In this document: one piece after another, positions 43,513 to 56,165 of the stretch | How the letters are laid out: each line of letters begins with the position of its first letter | Numbering within the stretch: the first letter of the stretch is position 1 | Source of the DNA: Dipteris shenzhenensis | Taxonomy: Eukaryota; Polypodiophyta; Polypodiopsida; Gleicheniales | Assembly (NCBI GenBank): GCA_047967505.1 | Contig: CM106538.1 | Direction: 5' to 3' (one strand) | Length of the DNA: 64,000 nucleotides | Translations under genes and position numbers: made by a program | Notes under the pieces: generated by a model | Database searches by the model: none | Seen by the model: the letters and a program-made list of their open reading frames with translations, nothing else | Told to the model about the DNA's origin: nothing

Positions 43513-44064
43513 GGTGTCACTTTGTCGATGGTGTTGTAGGCCTTTTTACCATCTTATTGGATTGTCTTCACCTTGGCATTTCACACATGAATCAGGTCCC
43601 AATTTGACAGTGCTACCAATATAGTGCCATGTGCTAAGAGTGCATGTTTCTTTTGTGAGTGGCTAATGCATTTTACTCTTTTTGTGATGAGGGTGCCATG
43701 TGTGTGGATCAAAGCAAGTATCTCTTGGGACTTTTATTCATGCAATTTATTTGAGGTGCTCGAAACGTGTGGGTGTGTTATGCATGACTAGTGAGATAGG
43801 CATTCCTCTTATATGCTTAATTTGCCAAGGGAATCATAGGGAAGGTAGGACTCACTCATGACCTCTAAGCCCTAGATTGAAATTGATTAAAACTACCTAT
43901 ATGTGCAAAGTCATACATATGCTAGTGAGTGCTCGTGATACTAAATATAGAAGACTTGGGGCCCCCAAATCTTCATTATTGTCGAGGATGGCTTGCATGT
44001 TGATGTAGTAGTGCTTTAGTCGACTCCCGTTTATTGTTGTTGTGAACTGGACTCCATCCAGTGT
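43513..44064. other. Gypsy 3' region, LTR not identified
   Basis: Follows the integrase C-terminus on the minus strand. A 3' LTR and polypurine tract would be expected about here or further left, but I could find no segment that repeats at the other end of the element. Confidence 0.35.
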
Positions 44065-45687
44065 TTATAGCAGCACAGCTCCGATGGGGTTCATTTTTTT
44101 AACTCTATAAGGTCCTTGACCTAGAAATTTGAGCTTGCCCTTATGGAATTTGGTATTGTACAGCAAAAGCAGGTCACCTTCCTTGATGTCTTTGTCTTTG
44201 AGATTTCTATCAAACCATGCTTTCCTTCTTTGTTTTTTTGTTGCCATGGCATGATAGGCAACTAATCCGGTCTCTGTATGCTTCTCTAATTGGTAGAGTC
44301 TTTCTTTTAGCCATGCATGATCTCCCATACATTCTTGTACTGCTATGCGTAGGCTGGGTATTACAAATTTTAGTGGAAACATAGCTTCAAGGCCGTACAC
44401 CAATTGAAAAGGTGTATCTTCTATTCAGACCTTGAGTGGGGTTCAGTATGCCCATAAGGTTGCATTTAGTTTCTCTGCCCAATCAAAATGCTTTGGCTCT
44501 ACTACCTTGGTGAGGACAATGCATAATATTTTGTTGGTGGATTCAGCTTGTCCATTCCCTTGGGGGTAGTAAGGTGTGCTCTTTCTGTGGATCGCCATAA
44601 AGCCAGACAAGAATTATTGGATGACCTCATTGACAAAATGTGTGCCTCTATTTGACACAATTGCAATGACATCCGAATCGGGTGATCACATTCTCGTATA
44701 AGAACCTTGCTATGCTTTTGGCATTTGCCTTTTTGACTACTTTATAGCTTCAGCCCATTTGGTAAAGTAATAAGTGGCCACAATGATGTAGCGTGCCTAT
44801 GTTCCCTTTGCTACTGGATGGATGGGATCCACAAAATCAATCCGCCATTTTTCAAATGGTTTTTGTGCAACAACTGTTGCTAGGGGATTGAAGTCCTTGC
44901 ATTGTGGTTTAGTAGTCCGTTGGCATATATCACAGTTTTTAACATATTTATAGGCATTTGCCCAAAGTGTTGGCCACCAATATCCTACGAGAAGGACTTT
45001 TCTTACTGTTGCTTCCCCATGGAAATGTCCACTCGGAATGCCTTCATGGGCTTCACTAAGGATTGGCATGATCTCATGTAACATCACACATCTTCTTAAA
45101 ACCTAGTACTTGCCCATCTTGTATAGTTGCCTTGCAATGAGTTGATAGGGTGTAGCTTCTAGAATTAGTTTCCTAGCATCCACTGCTTTCATTTTAAGAG
45201 GTGGTCTTCTCACCATTAAGTACCCAATGATGTATACACACCAGTCACGCACAACATCTATTTAAAATAATGCGACATCTGGTAGATCATCTTCTATTCC
45301 TTTCAGCTCTTCTCCTATCGTTAATCGAGACATGTGATCGGCAATGAAATGTTGAGCTCCTTTTCTCACAATGATTTTGAAATTGAATTCTTGTAGTAGT
45401 AGAAGCCATCAAGTAATGCGGCCTATGGTACATGGTCAATTCACAAGATATAATAAGGCTTGATGATCTGTGTAGAAGATAAAGTCAGTAGTTAATAGAT
45501 AGTGTCAAAATTTCTTCACGCTATAGATCATTGCCAAGGCTTCTCTTTTTGTTGTGGTCTAATTCACCTCTGCATCATTTAGGTGTCTACTTGCAAAGTA
45601 TAACAGGTAGTATCTGTGTTTGCCAAGTTGATATAACACACTCCCTACTATATAATTGGAACCATCAGTATGTACATGAATTTCTAT

Positions 45688-46150
45688 GTCCCAATTTGGT
45701 GCCATTAGAACAGGGCTATGATCAATCTTGACATGAGGGTTTTGAATGCTTGTTCACATTCGTCTATCCAGATGAAGTTAACTAGGAGCTTATATAGGGT
45801 TCTTGCAATCATGGCATACCTCAATATGAACCTTCTATAGTAACTGGTATGACCCATGAAGACTTGGACTCCCTTGGCATTTAGTGGGGGGGGAAGTTCC
45901 ATGATGATATTTATTTTGTCCCAATTTGGTGCCATTAGAACAAGGCTGTGATCAATCTTGACATGAGGGTTTTGAATGCTTGTTCGCATTCGTCTATCCA
46001 GATGAAGTTGATTAGGAGCTTATGTAGGGGTCTTGCAATCATGGCATACCTCAATATGAACCTTCTGTAGTAACTGGCATGACCCATGAAGACTTTGACT
46101 CCCTTGGCATTTAGTGAGGGGGAAGTTCCATGATGATATTTATTTTGTCC
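45688..46150 (-). repeat. About 229-bp tandem duplication in gypsy RT/RNase H
   Basis: Copies 45,688-45,920 and 45,918-46,150 are about 95% alike; both begin 'gtcccaatttggtgccatta' (plus strand) and end 'gatgatatttattttgtcc'. The length is not a stable multiple of three because of a G-run difference, so the polyprotein frame is disrupted. Confidence 0.9.
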
Positions 46151-46719
46151 ATGTCAGCTACAATCCCATGTTGAGAGACTATGTGTCCCAAGTCTACTCC
46201 ATGTGTGACCAAGAATTGGCATTTAAGAGGATTCAAATATTCCCTACATTTTTTTAGTACTTCTTCAAGGCATTTTAAGTGATCCTTTTTTTGTGAGTGT
46301 ACGCACAAGTCATCAAGGAAGACTTGTAGGAACTTGTTGACAAAATTCCTTGAAGTCAGTGTACATGACCCTTTGAAAAGTAGATGGGGCATTGCATAAG
46401 CCGAATGGCATGACTTTGTATGCAAAAATGCCCTATTCTATGGCAAACCCTGTCTTTGCCTGATCTTGAGGTGCAATTTGTACTTGGTTGTATCCATTGA
46501 ACCCATCCAAGAAGCTATGTACTTCAGGCCCCGCTACCCTTTCTAAAAGTGTTTCAGTCAATGGTAGGGGATAGTGATCTCTGATTGTTGCTGCATTGAC
46601 ATTCTTGAGATTTACACATATTCTGAGCTTCTTGTTTTTCCTAGGAGCAATCACAATCGGTGACACCCAATCTCATAAATGAACCCAACATCCACTAATT
46701 TTTCTAGTTCTTCATAGAC

Positions 46720-46724
46720 ATGGG
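46720..46724. other. Target site duplication, left (ATGGG)
   Basis: Five bases directly before the left LTR of copia element 2, identical to 52610-52614. Confidence 0.9.
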
Positions 46725-46911
46725 TGTGGGGGCTAAAGGCCACTATACCTTGACCCTGATTATGTACAATACTCAAACACACATATATATATATATGGAT
46801 GACATAGAAGATTAGGGTATTCTGCACTCACCAAAACTTGTGTGGCTCTCTCTTTTGGCTCTCCCTCTCTCTTACCTTCTTTCATTCCTCTTTCGTTGTT
46901 GAGATCTCTCA
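46725..46911 (+). repeat. 5' LTR of copia element 2
   Basis: 187 bp, starts TGTGGGGGCTAAAGG, ends GAGATCTCTCA (TG...CA). It matches 52412-52609 along its full length with some 20 substitutions, mostly transitions, plus a variable (AC/AT)n block. It is followed by the primer binding site. Confidence 0.93.
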
Positions 46912-46913
46912 AC

Positions 46914-46925
46914 TGGTATCAGAGC
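46914..46925 (+). other. Primer binding site of copia element 2
   Basis: TGGTATCAGAGC, two bases after the LTR end: the initiator tRNA-Met type site. Confidence 0.92.
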
Positions 46926-48318
46926 ACGGGTGTTCTAGCTGAGCCCAAGTGTGTGCCTGGAGCCCGAAGTCTACTACTACTATAGCTTTATGGGAGGAAG
47001 GAGAAGCTTTGTTGGGTGACTTTACCTGCATCCTGGTGTGCAAAGACCTTGTAGAAACCTTTGGAAAGTTCTCTGAGTGTTTTTTTTTCAAGCCAGCAGG
47101 TGGTTTTAGAGGCAAAAGATAGTCTATCTTAGACCTAAGAGTTTTGTGATGAAGACATCTTTCTCTAGAAGCTAAATCTTTCCCTGAGATCAAAAGCAAA
47201 GTTGAGAAGACTTTGAGTACTTCATTTTTCATTTTTACATCTCTGTCATATGAGTTTTTAGTGAAAAGTTAGCTAAGTTCCCGCGTGGATTTCGTGTGTT
47301 GGATCTCCATATCCAGGCCACCGTTTGTGGTTCAGACATTTCCCATGGATTAAGAGAGGTCCAAAACTTCTAATTGTGAAGCAGCTTCCGATTCTGTGAA
47401 GTTAGGAAGTTGTGGTGAAGCTGTGTCTACTCCAATGTCTTCATTTCCTCATTTTCTGTGTGAGTGGGATCTCAACATCCAAGCCTCCATTTGTAGAGTT
47501 GTCTATCCCGTTGTGGATCCGGGACTACCTGAAACATCTGTCTACAAAGCTGCTTGCCATTCCGTGAAGAATCGAGGGAGTTGTGATTCTCTGTGTTTTT
47601 CCATCGTCTCTTTGCAAGAAATTTCTCAAAGGTTCCAAGACCTTCTCATTGATTGCCACATGGTAGATAAGGCTACTCCTTATGTTTTAATCTGCCTAAG
47701 GTTCATTTTTGCAAGAAAATGCAAGCATTGCTTACTCCATCCTCGGATGAGATTCTGGAATTCTAGGAAAGCAAAAGAGAGATATTTGCAGATTGTCTTT
47801 TTGAGTTCGATTATGTAATGAGCCCATGTTTTGAGGCATCCCAGGTTCTATTTTCACATAAAAATCATCCATGGGCATAAGCATCAATAATGTCTCATCC
47901 AAGAGAGAATAGCACTATGCATGCATCAACTGCAATGTGTCGAAGCTTTCCCTCAGCATAAAATGGCATCTTTGTGCTAAACATCCATCAATAAAGCATC
48001 CCACAAGGCAATTTGGGCCTATCAGCGCATCCAACAACGATCGCAATGCATCCAAATGGCCTGTAAAGCATCCACTACAATCCAATGCAAACCATGAATG
48101 AGCGCACAACAGGGCTCAGACTGCAACTAGAGTGATCTGCATAAGGTATATCCAAAAGAATCATGGCTAGATTTTCTCATATGGATGCATAGTATATGCA
48201 CATGAGTCAGATGCATTGTGGTGCTTTGAGCCTTAGCTTTGGTGACACTATCTTTCATTAAGGTAGACATATTTGGGTGCACCTGGTATTTGGTGTGGGA
48301 TTTTGTTTCATTTGCATC
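46926..48318 (+). other. Leader of copia element 2
   Basis: 1.4 kb between primer binding site and gag without a recognisable domain. A 140-codon frame at 47,396-47,818 has no match I can name. As in copia element 1 the leader is unusually long, but the two leaders share no obvious sequence. Confidence 0.45.
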
Positions 48319-51300
48319 ATGGCATCCTCTTCCATTTCTGAAAAGGAGTTTTTCAGCATTTAAAAGTTTGATGGGACAAACTTTTCTTTGTGGAAAGAAC
48401 AGATAAGGGATGTGCAGTATGCTTATTCAAAAGAAGCAGATTAAACCCTTGGTAGGGATTGGAGCTAAGCTTGCAGATATGCCTGAGGATGGTTGGAATG
48501 AGTTGGATGCATTGCTAGTCTATTTCATAGTAGTAAACGACGGAAGATTTGGGAAAGAAATTATGTGCCACTTATGAGAAGGAATCTGCCTCTAATAAAG
48601 TTTACCTCATGAAGAGCTTGTTTGAGCTACATAGGAAGGAAGAGATCTCCATTGGTTTTCACCTAAATGAATTCAATATTATTTCAGCCAACTTCAAGCT
48701 CAAAAGATGAATTTTGATGTGGAGACTAAGGCAATATTCCTCTTATGTTCATTGCCATCCTCATGGGATACCTTCCGTACAGCTATCAGTAACTCTAGAC
48801 CTGGTGGAGTATTGAAGTTTGATGATGTTGTGGGTATCTTGTTGGTCAAGGAGATTAGACAGAAATCTATAAAATGCCACGAGCAAGATGTAGCCTTGAA
48901 TGTGCAAAGGGGCAGATCACAATACAGGGGGAAGTCCCAAGAAAGAGGGAAGTCTCATAGCAAATCCAAGGCACAGAACATTGAGTGTCACCATTGTGGC
49001 AAGAAGGGACACATGAAAAAGGATTGCTAGAAGCTAAAAAGAGAGCAAAAGAATAAGAAAAAGAATGCAAAGTGGAGTGCAAATAAGAAGGAAGAGAGTC
49101 CAAGGGAAGACAAAGGAAAAATGAAGATAGAGGAGATTAATGCAGTCACTAATAATAGTGACAATGACATTCTCTTCATGACTAGTCTACCTGTAGACTT
49201 GCTTACCACTTCAAATGATGCATATTCCCAAGATTGGATTTTGGATTCTGGTACTTCATTCCATGTTACTCCCCATAGGAAATGGTTCTTCACTTATGAT
49301 AGTGGAAAGATAGATTGTGTGCATCTTGGAAATAACTATGCATGTGACATAGTGGGAGCAGGTGACATAAAGTTTTCTTTTACAAATGGGTCTGCATTTG
49401 TTTTGAAAAATGTGAGACATGTGCCTAAGCTGACCAAGAGTCTTATTTCAGTAGGTCAGCTAGATGATATTGGTTTTCAGACCACGTTTGGCTTTCAGAG
49501 TTGGAAAATTTAAAAGGGCTCTATGGTTTTGGCAAGGGGAGCTAAGTGTGGGACTTTGTATCCCTTACATGTATCAGGGGTGTGTGATCATGTTGTTGCA
49601 ATAACCGAGAAGCCAAGTAGTTCTTTGTGGCATTGCAAATTGGGGCACATGAGCCAGAATGGAATGAAACTCTTATGCAGTTTGTGTTATGTACCACATT
49701 TGAGTTTTTCTGACTTTGAATTTTATGAGCATTGTCTCTATGGGAAACAGACTAAGTCAGCCCATAAAAGAAGGAAAAATAAAGAGCTTGAAAGGCTTGA
49801 TTTGGTGCATTCAGATGTATGTGGTCCCATGCATACAAGATCATTAGGGGGGGCTGAATACTATGTGACATTCATTGATGATGCAACTAGAAAACTATGG
49901 GCTTATGCTATCGCTTGAAATAGAGATGTATTCCAAGTATTTCAAAAAGGGCTGGCTTTGGCTGAAAATCAGTCACATAGAACACTTCAATGCCTAGGGA
50001 CTGATAATGGTGGAGAGTATATCTCTTATGACTTTTAGCATTTCTATGATACACATGGGACCAAGAAAGAGCTCACGTCTCCTCATAATCTAGAGCAAAA
50101 TCCAATTATAGAATAGATGAACTACACCATTCAAGAAAGGTTACAATGTATGCTTTCCAATGCCAGTCTTTCTGGTGGTTTTTGGGCTGAGGCAATGAAG
50201 ACTGCAGTCCATGTGATCAATAGATCACCTAGTAAGAGTTTGGATGGTAGTATTCTTGAAGAGGCATGGAGTGGCAAGAAGCCCTCTTACTCTCATTTGC
50301 ATATATTTGGGTGTGAGGCATATGCACATGTGCTAAAAGAGCTTCGAAAGAAGCTAGATCCTAAGTCTAGGAAATGCATCTTTTTGGGTTATGGTGAAAG
50401 TGGAGAGATGGGCTATCATCTCTCGGATCCAGAAGCAAAGAAGATCATACGAAGCCACGATGTGGTCTTCAATGAGAAGATGACGCATAAGACACCCATC
50501 GTGAGGGATGTGGAAATGAGGAGAATCACTTTCCAGGATGTGAATCCACCCACATATGTTGATAGGCAGCAAGCTGTCCATGCACCGAATGTGCAGGAAA
50601 TGGTGACACCAGCATGTAATCCCACAGGTACACAATCAAGGGTAGATGATAAATCATCTATTGGTGGAAATAATGAGCCAAATGTGGCTGATATCCAGGT
50701 GGGAAAACAAGTTGAAATGCCCCTAAGATATCATCTAAAGTGTCTAGACCACCTGAGAGATTTGTTCCAAGGGCAGACTATGTGATGCTTACTGATTGCG
50801 GGGAGCCTTCTTGCTATAGAAAGGCTATGATGCGTGAGGATCAGCATAAGTGGGAGTATGCTATGCAATCAAAGATGAGTTCACTCATAAAGAATAAGAC
50901 TTGGGAATTGGTTTCTTTGCCACATGGAAAGAAAGAATTTGCCATGTAAATGGGTCTACAAGATGAAGGTCACACGTGATGATGTGCCTAAGTACAAGGC
51001 CCACTTGGTTGCTAAAGGTTCAAGCAAGAGAAGGGTGTTGACTTTGATGAGATCTTCTCTCCAATTGTGAAGATGACCACACTTAGATGCATTGTTGGAC
51101 TTATGGCAGTAGAGGATATGAAGCTTATGGAGATGGATGTCAAGACAGCTTTCTTGCATGGGGATTTGCATGAGGAAATTTACATGGTACAGCTAGAAGG
51201 CTTTGAAGAAAAGGGCAAAGAGCATTTGGTTTGCAAGCTAAAAAAGAGTCTCTATGGCCTTAAGCAAGTGCCCAGAGAATGGTATCAGAAGTTTGATGCT

Positions 51301-52311
51301 TTCATTCAATCCTAGGGTTTTAGAAGAAGTGAGATTGATCACTGCCTCTACACTAAAATGGCTAAGGATAATAGCCTAATACTCCTGGCACTTTATGTTA
51401 ATGACATGCTATTGGCCAGCAAGAATACTTATGAGCTAGATGCATTGAAGGCCAAGTTGCATGAGGCCTTTGACATGAAGGATTTGGGACTTGCATATCA
51501 TATTCTTGGTATGCGCATCACGCATGACCGAAGTAGGAATCTCCTTTGGCTTTCACAGAAGGAGTATGCTACAAAAGTGTTGTAGCATTTCAATATGGAG
51601 GGGGGGAAGGTATAAGTGCTCCATTGCCTCCATATGTGAAGTTGAGTTAGGCGGTAGATTGTCCCAAATCAAATGAGGAGAGGGCCACGTTAGCCAAGGT
51701 TCCTTATGCATCAGTGGTTGGGAGTCTTATGTATGCTATGATAGCTACTAGATTAGACATGGCATTTGTAGTGGGAGTTGCTAGCCGGTTATATGGCTAA
51801 TCTACGAAAGAGGCATTGGGAGGCAATTAAGTGCATCATGCGGTACATGAAGGATACCAAGGAGATGTGTATCTACTTTGGCAGAGGAGATATGTGTGTA
51901 CTTGGGTACACAGATTCAGACTATGCATGGCATGTGGATAGCAGGAGATCCACTTTTGATTATGTGTTCACCTTTGCAGGTGGTGCAACGTCGTGGATGT
52001 CTCATGCACAGAAGTGCATTGCTTTGTCTACCATAGAGGCCGAGTATGTTGCAGCCACAAAGGGTTGTAAGGAGGCTATATGGCTTGATCGGCTAGTGGG
52101 AGATTTGGGGATTCATACAAGTGTACCGACATTGCATAGTGATTCCATGAGTGCTATTCGGCTAGAATGGAATCCATTCTTTCATGCAAAGACCAAACAC
52201 ATTGAGGTCAGGTACCATTTCATCAGGGAGGTACTTGAGGACAAGCGCATAGAGCTTGTCAAGGTTCATACAAATGATAACCTTGCAGATATGCTGAAAC
52301 GAAGAGTCTAC
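48319..52311 (+). pseudogene. Ty1/copia gag-pol, broken (copia element 2)
   Basis: Gag starts at ATG 48319 (MASSSISEKEFFS); a stop falls soon after, then KFDGTNFSLWKEQIRDV. Zinc knuckle CHHCGKKGHMKKDC at 48986-49027, immediately followed by an in-frame TAG. Protease DSGTS at 49244. Integrase: LWHCKLGHMSQNGM, then YEHCLYGKQ in which the first Cys of the finger is Tyr, LDLVHSDVCGPM, TDNGGEYIS, and VINRSPSK. Reverse transcriptase: MDVKTAFLHGDLHEEIYM, LYGLKQVPREWYQ and active site YVND instead of YVDD at 51394-51405. RNase H: YTDSDYAWHVDSRRST, TKHIEVRYHFIRE. At least six stops or frameshifts; polymerase-site and finger changes show it is dead. Confidence 0.92.
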
Positions 52312-52411
52312 CTAGTCAACGGTTTGAGTATTGTTGCATATTGTTGGGCATTGGATAGTATGCTCACTGGCTATTCTCTCTTAAAGGCACATTGGACTTT
52401 AAGTGGGAGGT

Positions 52412-52463
52412 TGTGGGGGTTAAAGGCCACTGTACCTTAACCTCCATCATGTACAATACTCAA

Positions 52464-52494
<31 letters not shown>

Positions 52495-52609
52495 TGGATG
52501 ACATAGAAGATTAGGGTGTTCTACACCCACCAAAGCTTGTGTGCTCTCTCTTCTGGCTCTCCCTCTCTCTCACCTTCTTCTGTTCCACTTCCGTTGTTGA
52601 GATCTGTCA
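52412..52609 (+). repeat. 3' LTR of copia element 2
   Basis: 198 bp, TGTGGGGGTTAAAGG to GAGATCTGTCA, preceded by the polypurine tract. Slightly longer than the 5' LTR because of an expanded (AC)n block at 52,467-52,493. Confidence 0.93.
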
Positions 52610-52614
52610 ATGGG
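52610..52614. other. Target site duplication, right (ATGGG)
   Basis: Identical to 46720-46724, directly after the 3' LTR. Confidence 0.9.
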
Positions 52615-55600
52615 TGCCATACTTGGGATTTGTCCTATAGGGTCTGCATACCTTTGGTTTGGATCCTTCCCTTATTGGTATGGTATGTACTGCAACTTTA
52701 GGGGAAATCGCTTTCATTTCTTTGTAGGACCATGCCATGCAATCTCTATATTCCTTCAGCAATGCTTTTAATTCTTTTTCTTCTTCTAGAGTGAGCTATT
52801 TACCAATGTATACATGCTTTTCTTCTTCTCCGTCCAAGGCAAGATTCAGTTTCCTTGTCTTCGCTGGTCCTTCATAAATTGGGGTATCCTCATTATTCTC
52901 TTTTTTGTGAGCTTTGATTCCCTGACTGGTCTAGGCATTGCTATTGTTGCTTCTCACTTAGTGTAGTTTTTAAAGTAATCGGGAACTTCCCTTAGGATTT
53001 CATGGCACTTTGAGGTGCTTTCTTGGCTGCTGCTAGTTTCACTGGAAGATATTTGGTCCAATTTAGCTGTGTTTCCTTATTCTTCTTTTTTGTTGTTATT
53101 CACCATTTCACTTTTTTTCTCACATTGGGTTTGAACTTTCTAAGTTTGTTGCTTTGTGAGACTAGTGATGGATTTTCAATAGGAGTCACACTCCCAAGGA
53201 GTGGTTCTTCGGCCATACAGGCACCTTCAAGCCCTTTGGGATCCCATTTTAAATTTGGGGACTCAGGTGCTTTTGTGGGCTTTGTCAAATACAATTCCAC
53301 CACTCTGGCCTATATTCTTTTGAATTCATTGAAGTTCTCTATCTTGACCTTTTGATGTTGCATACCCTCCTTCTTTTTCCTAGATTTATTGCTATTGGCT
53401 ATTGCTGGAGGGCCTATCTTGGGATATTCTATGGCCATGAGTGCTTGTAGGATTGCCAAGTCATTGTCAAATACTTGGCCTTCCAAGGTGGCATTATCAG
53501 CTTCAGTTTCTATATTCCAATCAATGTCTGCACCGTAACCTTCTATTATGGCCTCTTCGGGGTCACAATCCCACTCGACGCTTGCCATGAAGACTAGCAT
53601 TTCCACCACTTCTGATTCATCATCCTAGATTGGTGCTTCTAGCTAGATCATTTGGGCATCCACATCTGGCAACATTGGATGTGTTATTTCATAGTTATCG
53701 ATTGTAGCCAATGCCTGTATCCAATTATTGATGTCACTTTGTGTATCCCTTTATATGGGTTTAAGTACATTGGTTGGTACAGGGGATGTGGCTGTAGTAG
53801 AGGAAGTGTCTTCTACATTTCTAGGAATAGTGGTTTCGATTTCCCCTATTCCCAAATTCATCTTGATAGCGATTTCTCTATTTTGGATTGTGATTCTATC
53901 AGTGTCCCAATCATAGAGTACTGATGCTTTTCAAAGACATGGTCTTCCCAACAATATCTGGTATGTTGTGGCTTCCTTGGGAAGATCCAAGATAGTAAAT
54001 TGGAGAGTGAACATGACTCCAGCAATTTTTGTTGACACATTGTCAATGATATTGTGGTCGGTTGGGTGGATGTTGAATGTGGCCTTCTGCATCGGAGGTA
54101 GGCCCCATTCTTCATTTATCTCTCTTGCTAGAATGTTTACTCTAGCTCCATCGTTCACTATTGTAGGGTATTAACCAAAGGCTTTATGCTCTAGTGGGAT
54201 GGTTACATTCTTGATGTCATCCCTAGCATCAAATTTTACTAAAATAACCTTTTCCTCTTCTTCGGGTGGGGGGATGCATTGTGAATATTTGATCCATCCC
54301 TTGAAGTTCTCCCCCCTTTGGAAGTTGTTGGGATCAATCGTTGTGTCAATGCTAGGTGATGATGGTGCTCTGACCTCTGCTGCTTACCATCCTATCTATC
54401 TTAAATTTTTCTTGCTCCTGTTGTACCCATTGCTTCAACGCTTGGTAATGAGCCTTCTCAACTTTAGCGTTTGGTATGCTTCCTTGGCTTCTTGGGTGGC
54501 ACTTTTCATGGATGTGCTAGGCATGAGTTGTGGGATTGGCATGGCTTGTTTTGCCAGAGGGCTCTTTGCTTTTTGAGCGGAAAGGAGTTTTTGTCATGCC
54601 ACTTCTTTCTGTTGTCTTGTTATGATCAAGACTAGCTAGGATGCCACACTTTGTGTTGCCACACTATGATTTTCCACACTTATCATCCCCAGGGGTACAT
54701 CAGGTTTTACTTTTATGGTTGGTTAAGGCTTTGTTCTTAGTGGTCAGTCCATGCAGGCATGCCCAACTCCGCATTCCCTACATACAGGTTGGAATGTAAT
54801 GGGATTACCCTTGGGGCATTCCGCTATGCGGTGGTTTTCTCCACAACTGAAACACTTGATGGGTATTCGATATGTGGTGGGCCTTACTTGATTAGCATAC
54901 ACTGGAATGAGTCCTTCGGCACCATCCATGTGGTATATAGGGTATTCTGTTTTATACTCATAGTGAGGTTCCAGCTCTTCATATTGGATTTGTTACACCC
55001 AAAACTACTGGAGCAAGATTGGAAGCCCGAGGATATTGTGGAGGATTGAGATTCCTCATTAGTTGAGGCACTTGAGATGTGGCACTTGTGCATTAGGTGC
55101 TAGTGCTGGTTGCTTGTACATTGGGATTGGTAGCTATTGGTTCGGGGTTGTGCTACCCTCATATTATAGAAACAAGTATTTACATCATGCCCTGCAACAT
55201 TGCAAATGGGACACCATAACCGTGGAGGCTGAGCTGCTTCTCATGGGTTTAGTTTGTTCCTCAGGATTGGGCATTCATTGGCTATATGGTTGGCCATACA
55301 ATGTGGGCACCAAACATTTTCTCTCCGTGGGTACTATGGTGGCTGAGAGACGTGCAACTTTTCTGCATCATTTCATCTTTTACTCTTAGGGCCATGGCTT
55401 CTACTCTGTCCTCGGTGGTGCGATCCTTGTTGGAAGTGCTTCCCTTCTTCGAAGATTTCTTATCGCGATGACTTGATAGCCATCAATGTCACTATGAGAA
55501 TCGGTCATGTTGTTCTCAATGTCAATTGTAGCTTCATGAGCTTCGTTGAAATGTGCATAGTTGTGCTGACTTTTTTCATGTCCTTGTGAATGGATTTTTT

Positions 55601-56165
55601 TAGTCCAGAGATAAACCATGCTATGAGGTACTTGTCATCTGAATGGGGAATACAATTTAGTATTAATATTTTCTTTCTTCCTAAGTATGTTCTGACCTTT
55701 TCTTTCTTGCACATTGCTATATTGCCTAGTTGTAATGCGGGGTCATCTTGCAGCCTTTATGTTTGGAACCTTCTTTTGAACTACTTAGATAGCAGTGCTT
55801 CCCATGTGGCTATTTCCTCCACGAGAAGATTAAGGTACCATTCTGAGGCCTCATTGGTTAGTGCCATCGAAAACTAAGAGACTTTGGTTTCATTTGACTA
55901 ATCACCTCCAGCACAACATGCTCCATCGAAGAGTTGAATGAACCTGACGGGATCCCCTCATCCATCATACTTTGACATTTCCAATTTACCAAAGTGTCGT
56001 CTGCCATTGTTGTTGTGGTTGCGGTTGTGTTGTTCACCAAAGTACTTTGCAAGATGCCGATCATCGTTACCTATTTCTTCTTCAAACCTTAGGTCCTCCA
56101 TGCTGCTTATCGATGGTGAGAGGTTGAATTCTTGGAGAGCGTCGAGGGTCGAAGAAAGCTCATGA
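52610..56165 (-). pseudogene. Ty3/gypsy gag, protease and RT start (5' part of the split element)
   Basis: Read right to left. Gag about 56,165-55,400 (IAWFISGLKKSIHKDMK, a typical retrotransposon gag phrase). Zinc knuckles CPHCMANHIANEC (55309-55271), CPICNVAGHDVNTC (55213-55172) and, in another frame, CFSCGENHRIAECP (54854-54816) followed by CRECGVGH. Protease 54158-53931: NDGARVNILA and ILLGRPCL, the usual end of the domain. A charged linker 53,609-53,100 and the beginning of reverse transcriptase (MAWSYKEMK, NPKYGTH) follow up to the copia insertion. Multiple frameshifts. The 5' LTR was not identified with certainty. Confidence 0.85.

Larger units (their letters stand above)
44065..46724 (-). 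pseudogene. Ty3/gypsy pol, 3' half (RT part, RNase H, integrase)
   Basis: Read right to left. 46666-46433: reverse transcriptase with SPIVIAPRKNKKLRICV and SFLDGFNGYNQVQIAPQD. 46425-46111: FLDDLCVHS, the active site (usual YLDD), and LGHIVSQHGI. Then KINIIMELPPPLNAKGVQVF, FIWIDECEQAFKTL (RNase H start) and FNFKIIVRKGAQHFIADHMS near 45,370. Integrase: 45087-44797 with the HHCC finger (GHFHG ... CDICQ) and WRIDFVDP; 44,796-44,410 in broken frames with the second Asp of the DDE triad replaced (SNRGTHF) and QAESTNK kept; 44403-44065 with the C-terminal domain (GPYRVKKMNPIGAVLL). Several stops and a 230-bp duplication make it inactive. It continues at 52,610 beyond the inserted copia element. Confidence 0.92.
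46725..52609 (+). mobile_element. Ty1/copia element 2, complete with LTRs, nested in a gypsy element
   Basis: 5.9-kb element with both LTRs, primer binding site, polypurine tract (aagtgggaggt at 52401-52411) and target duplication ATGGG. It is inserted, in opposite orientation, into the reverse-transcriptase coding region of the minus-strand gypsy element. LTR divergence of roughly a tenth indicates an old insertion; coding stops confirm inactivity. Confidence 0.93.

Noticed and set aside
46785-46797. (AT)n block as a TATA box of a host gene
   Set aside because: It is the variable microsatellite inside the copia element 2 LTR, replaced by (AC)n in the other LTR.
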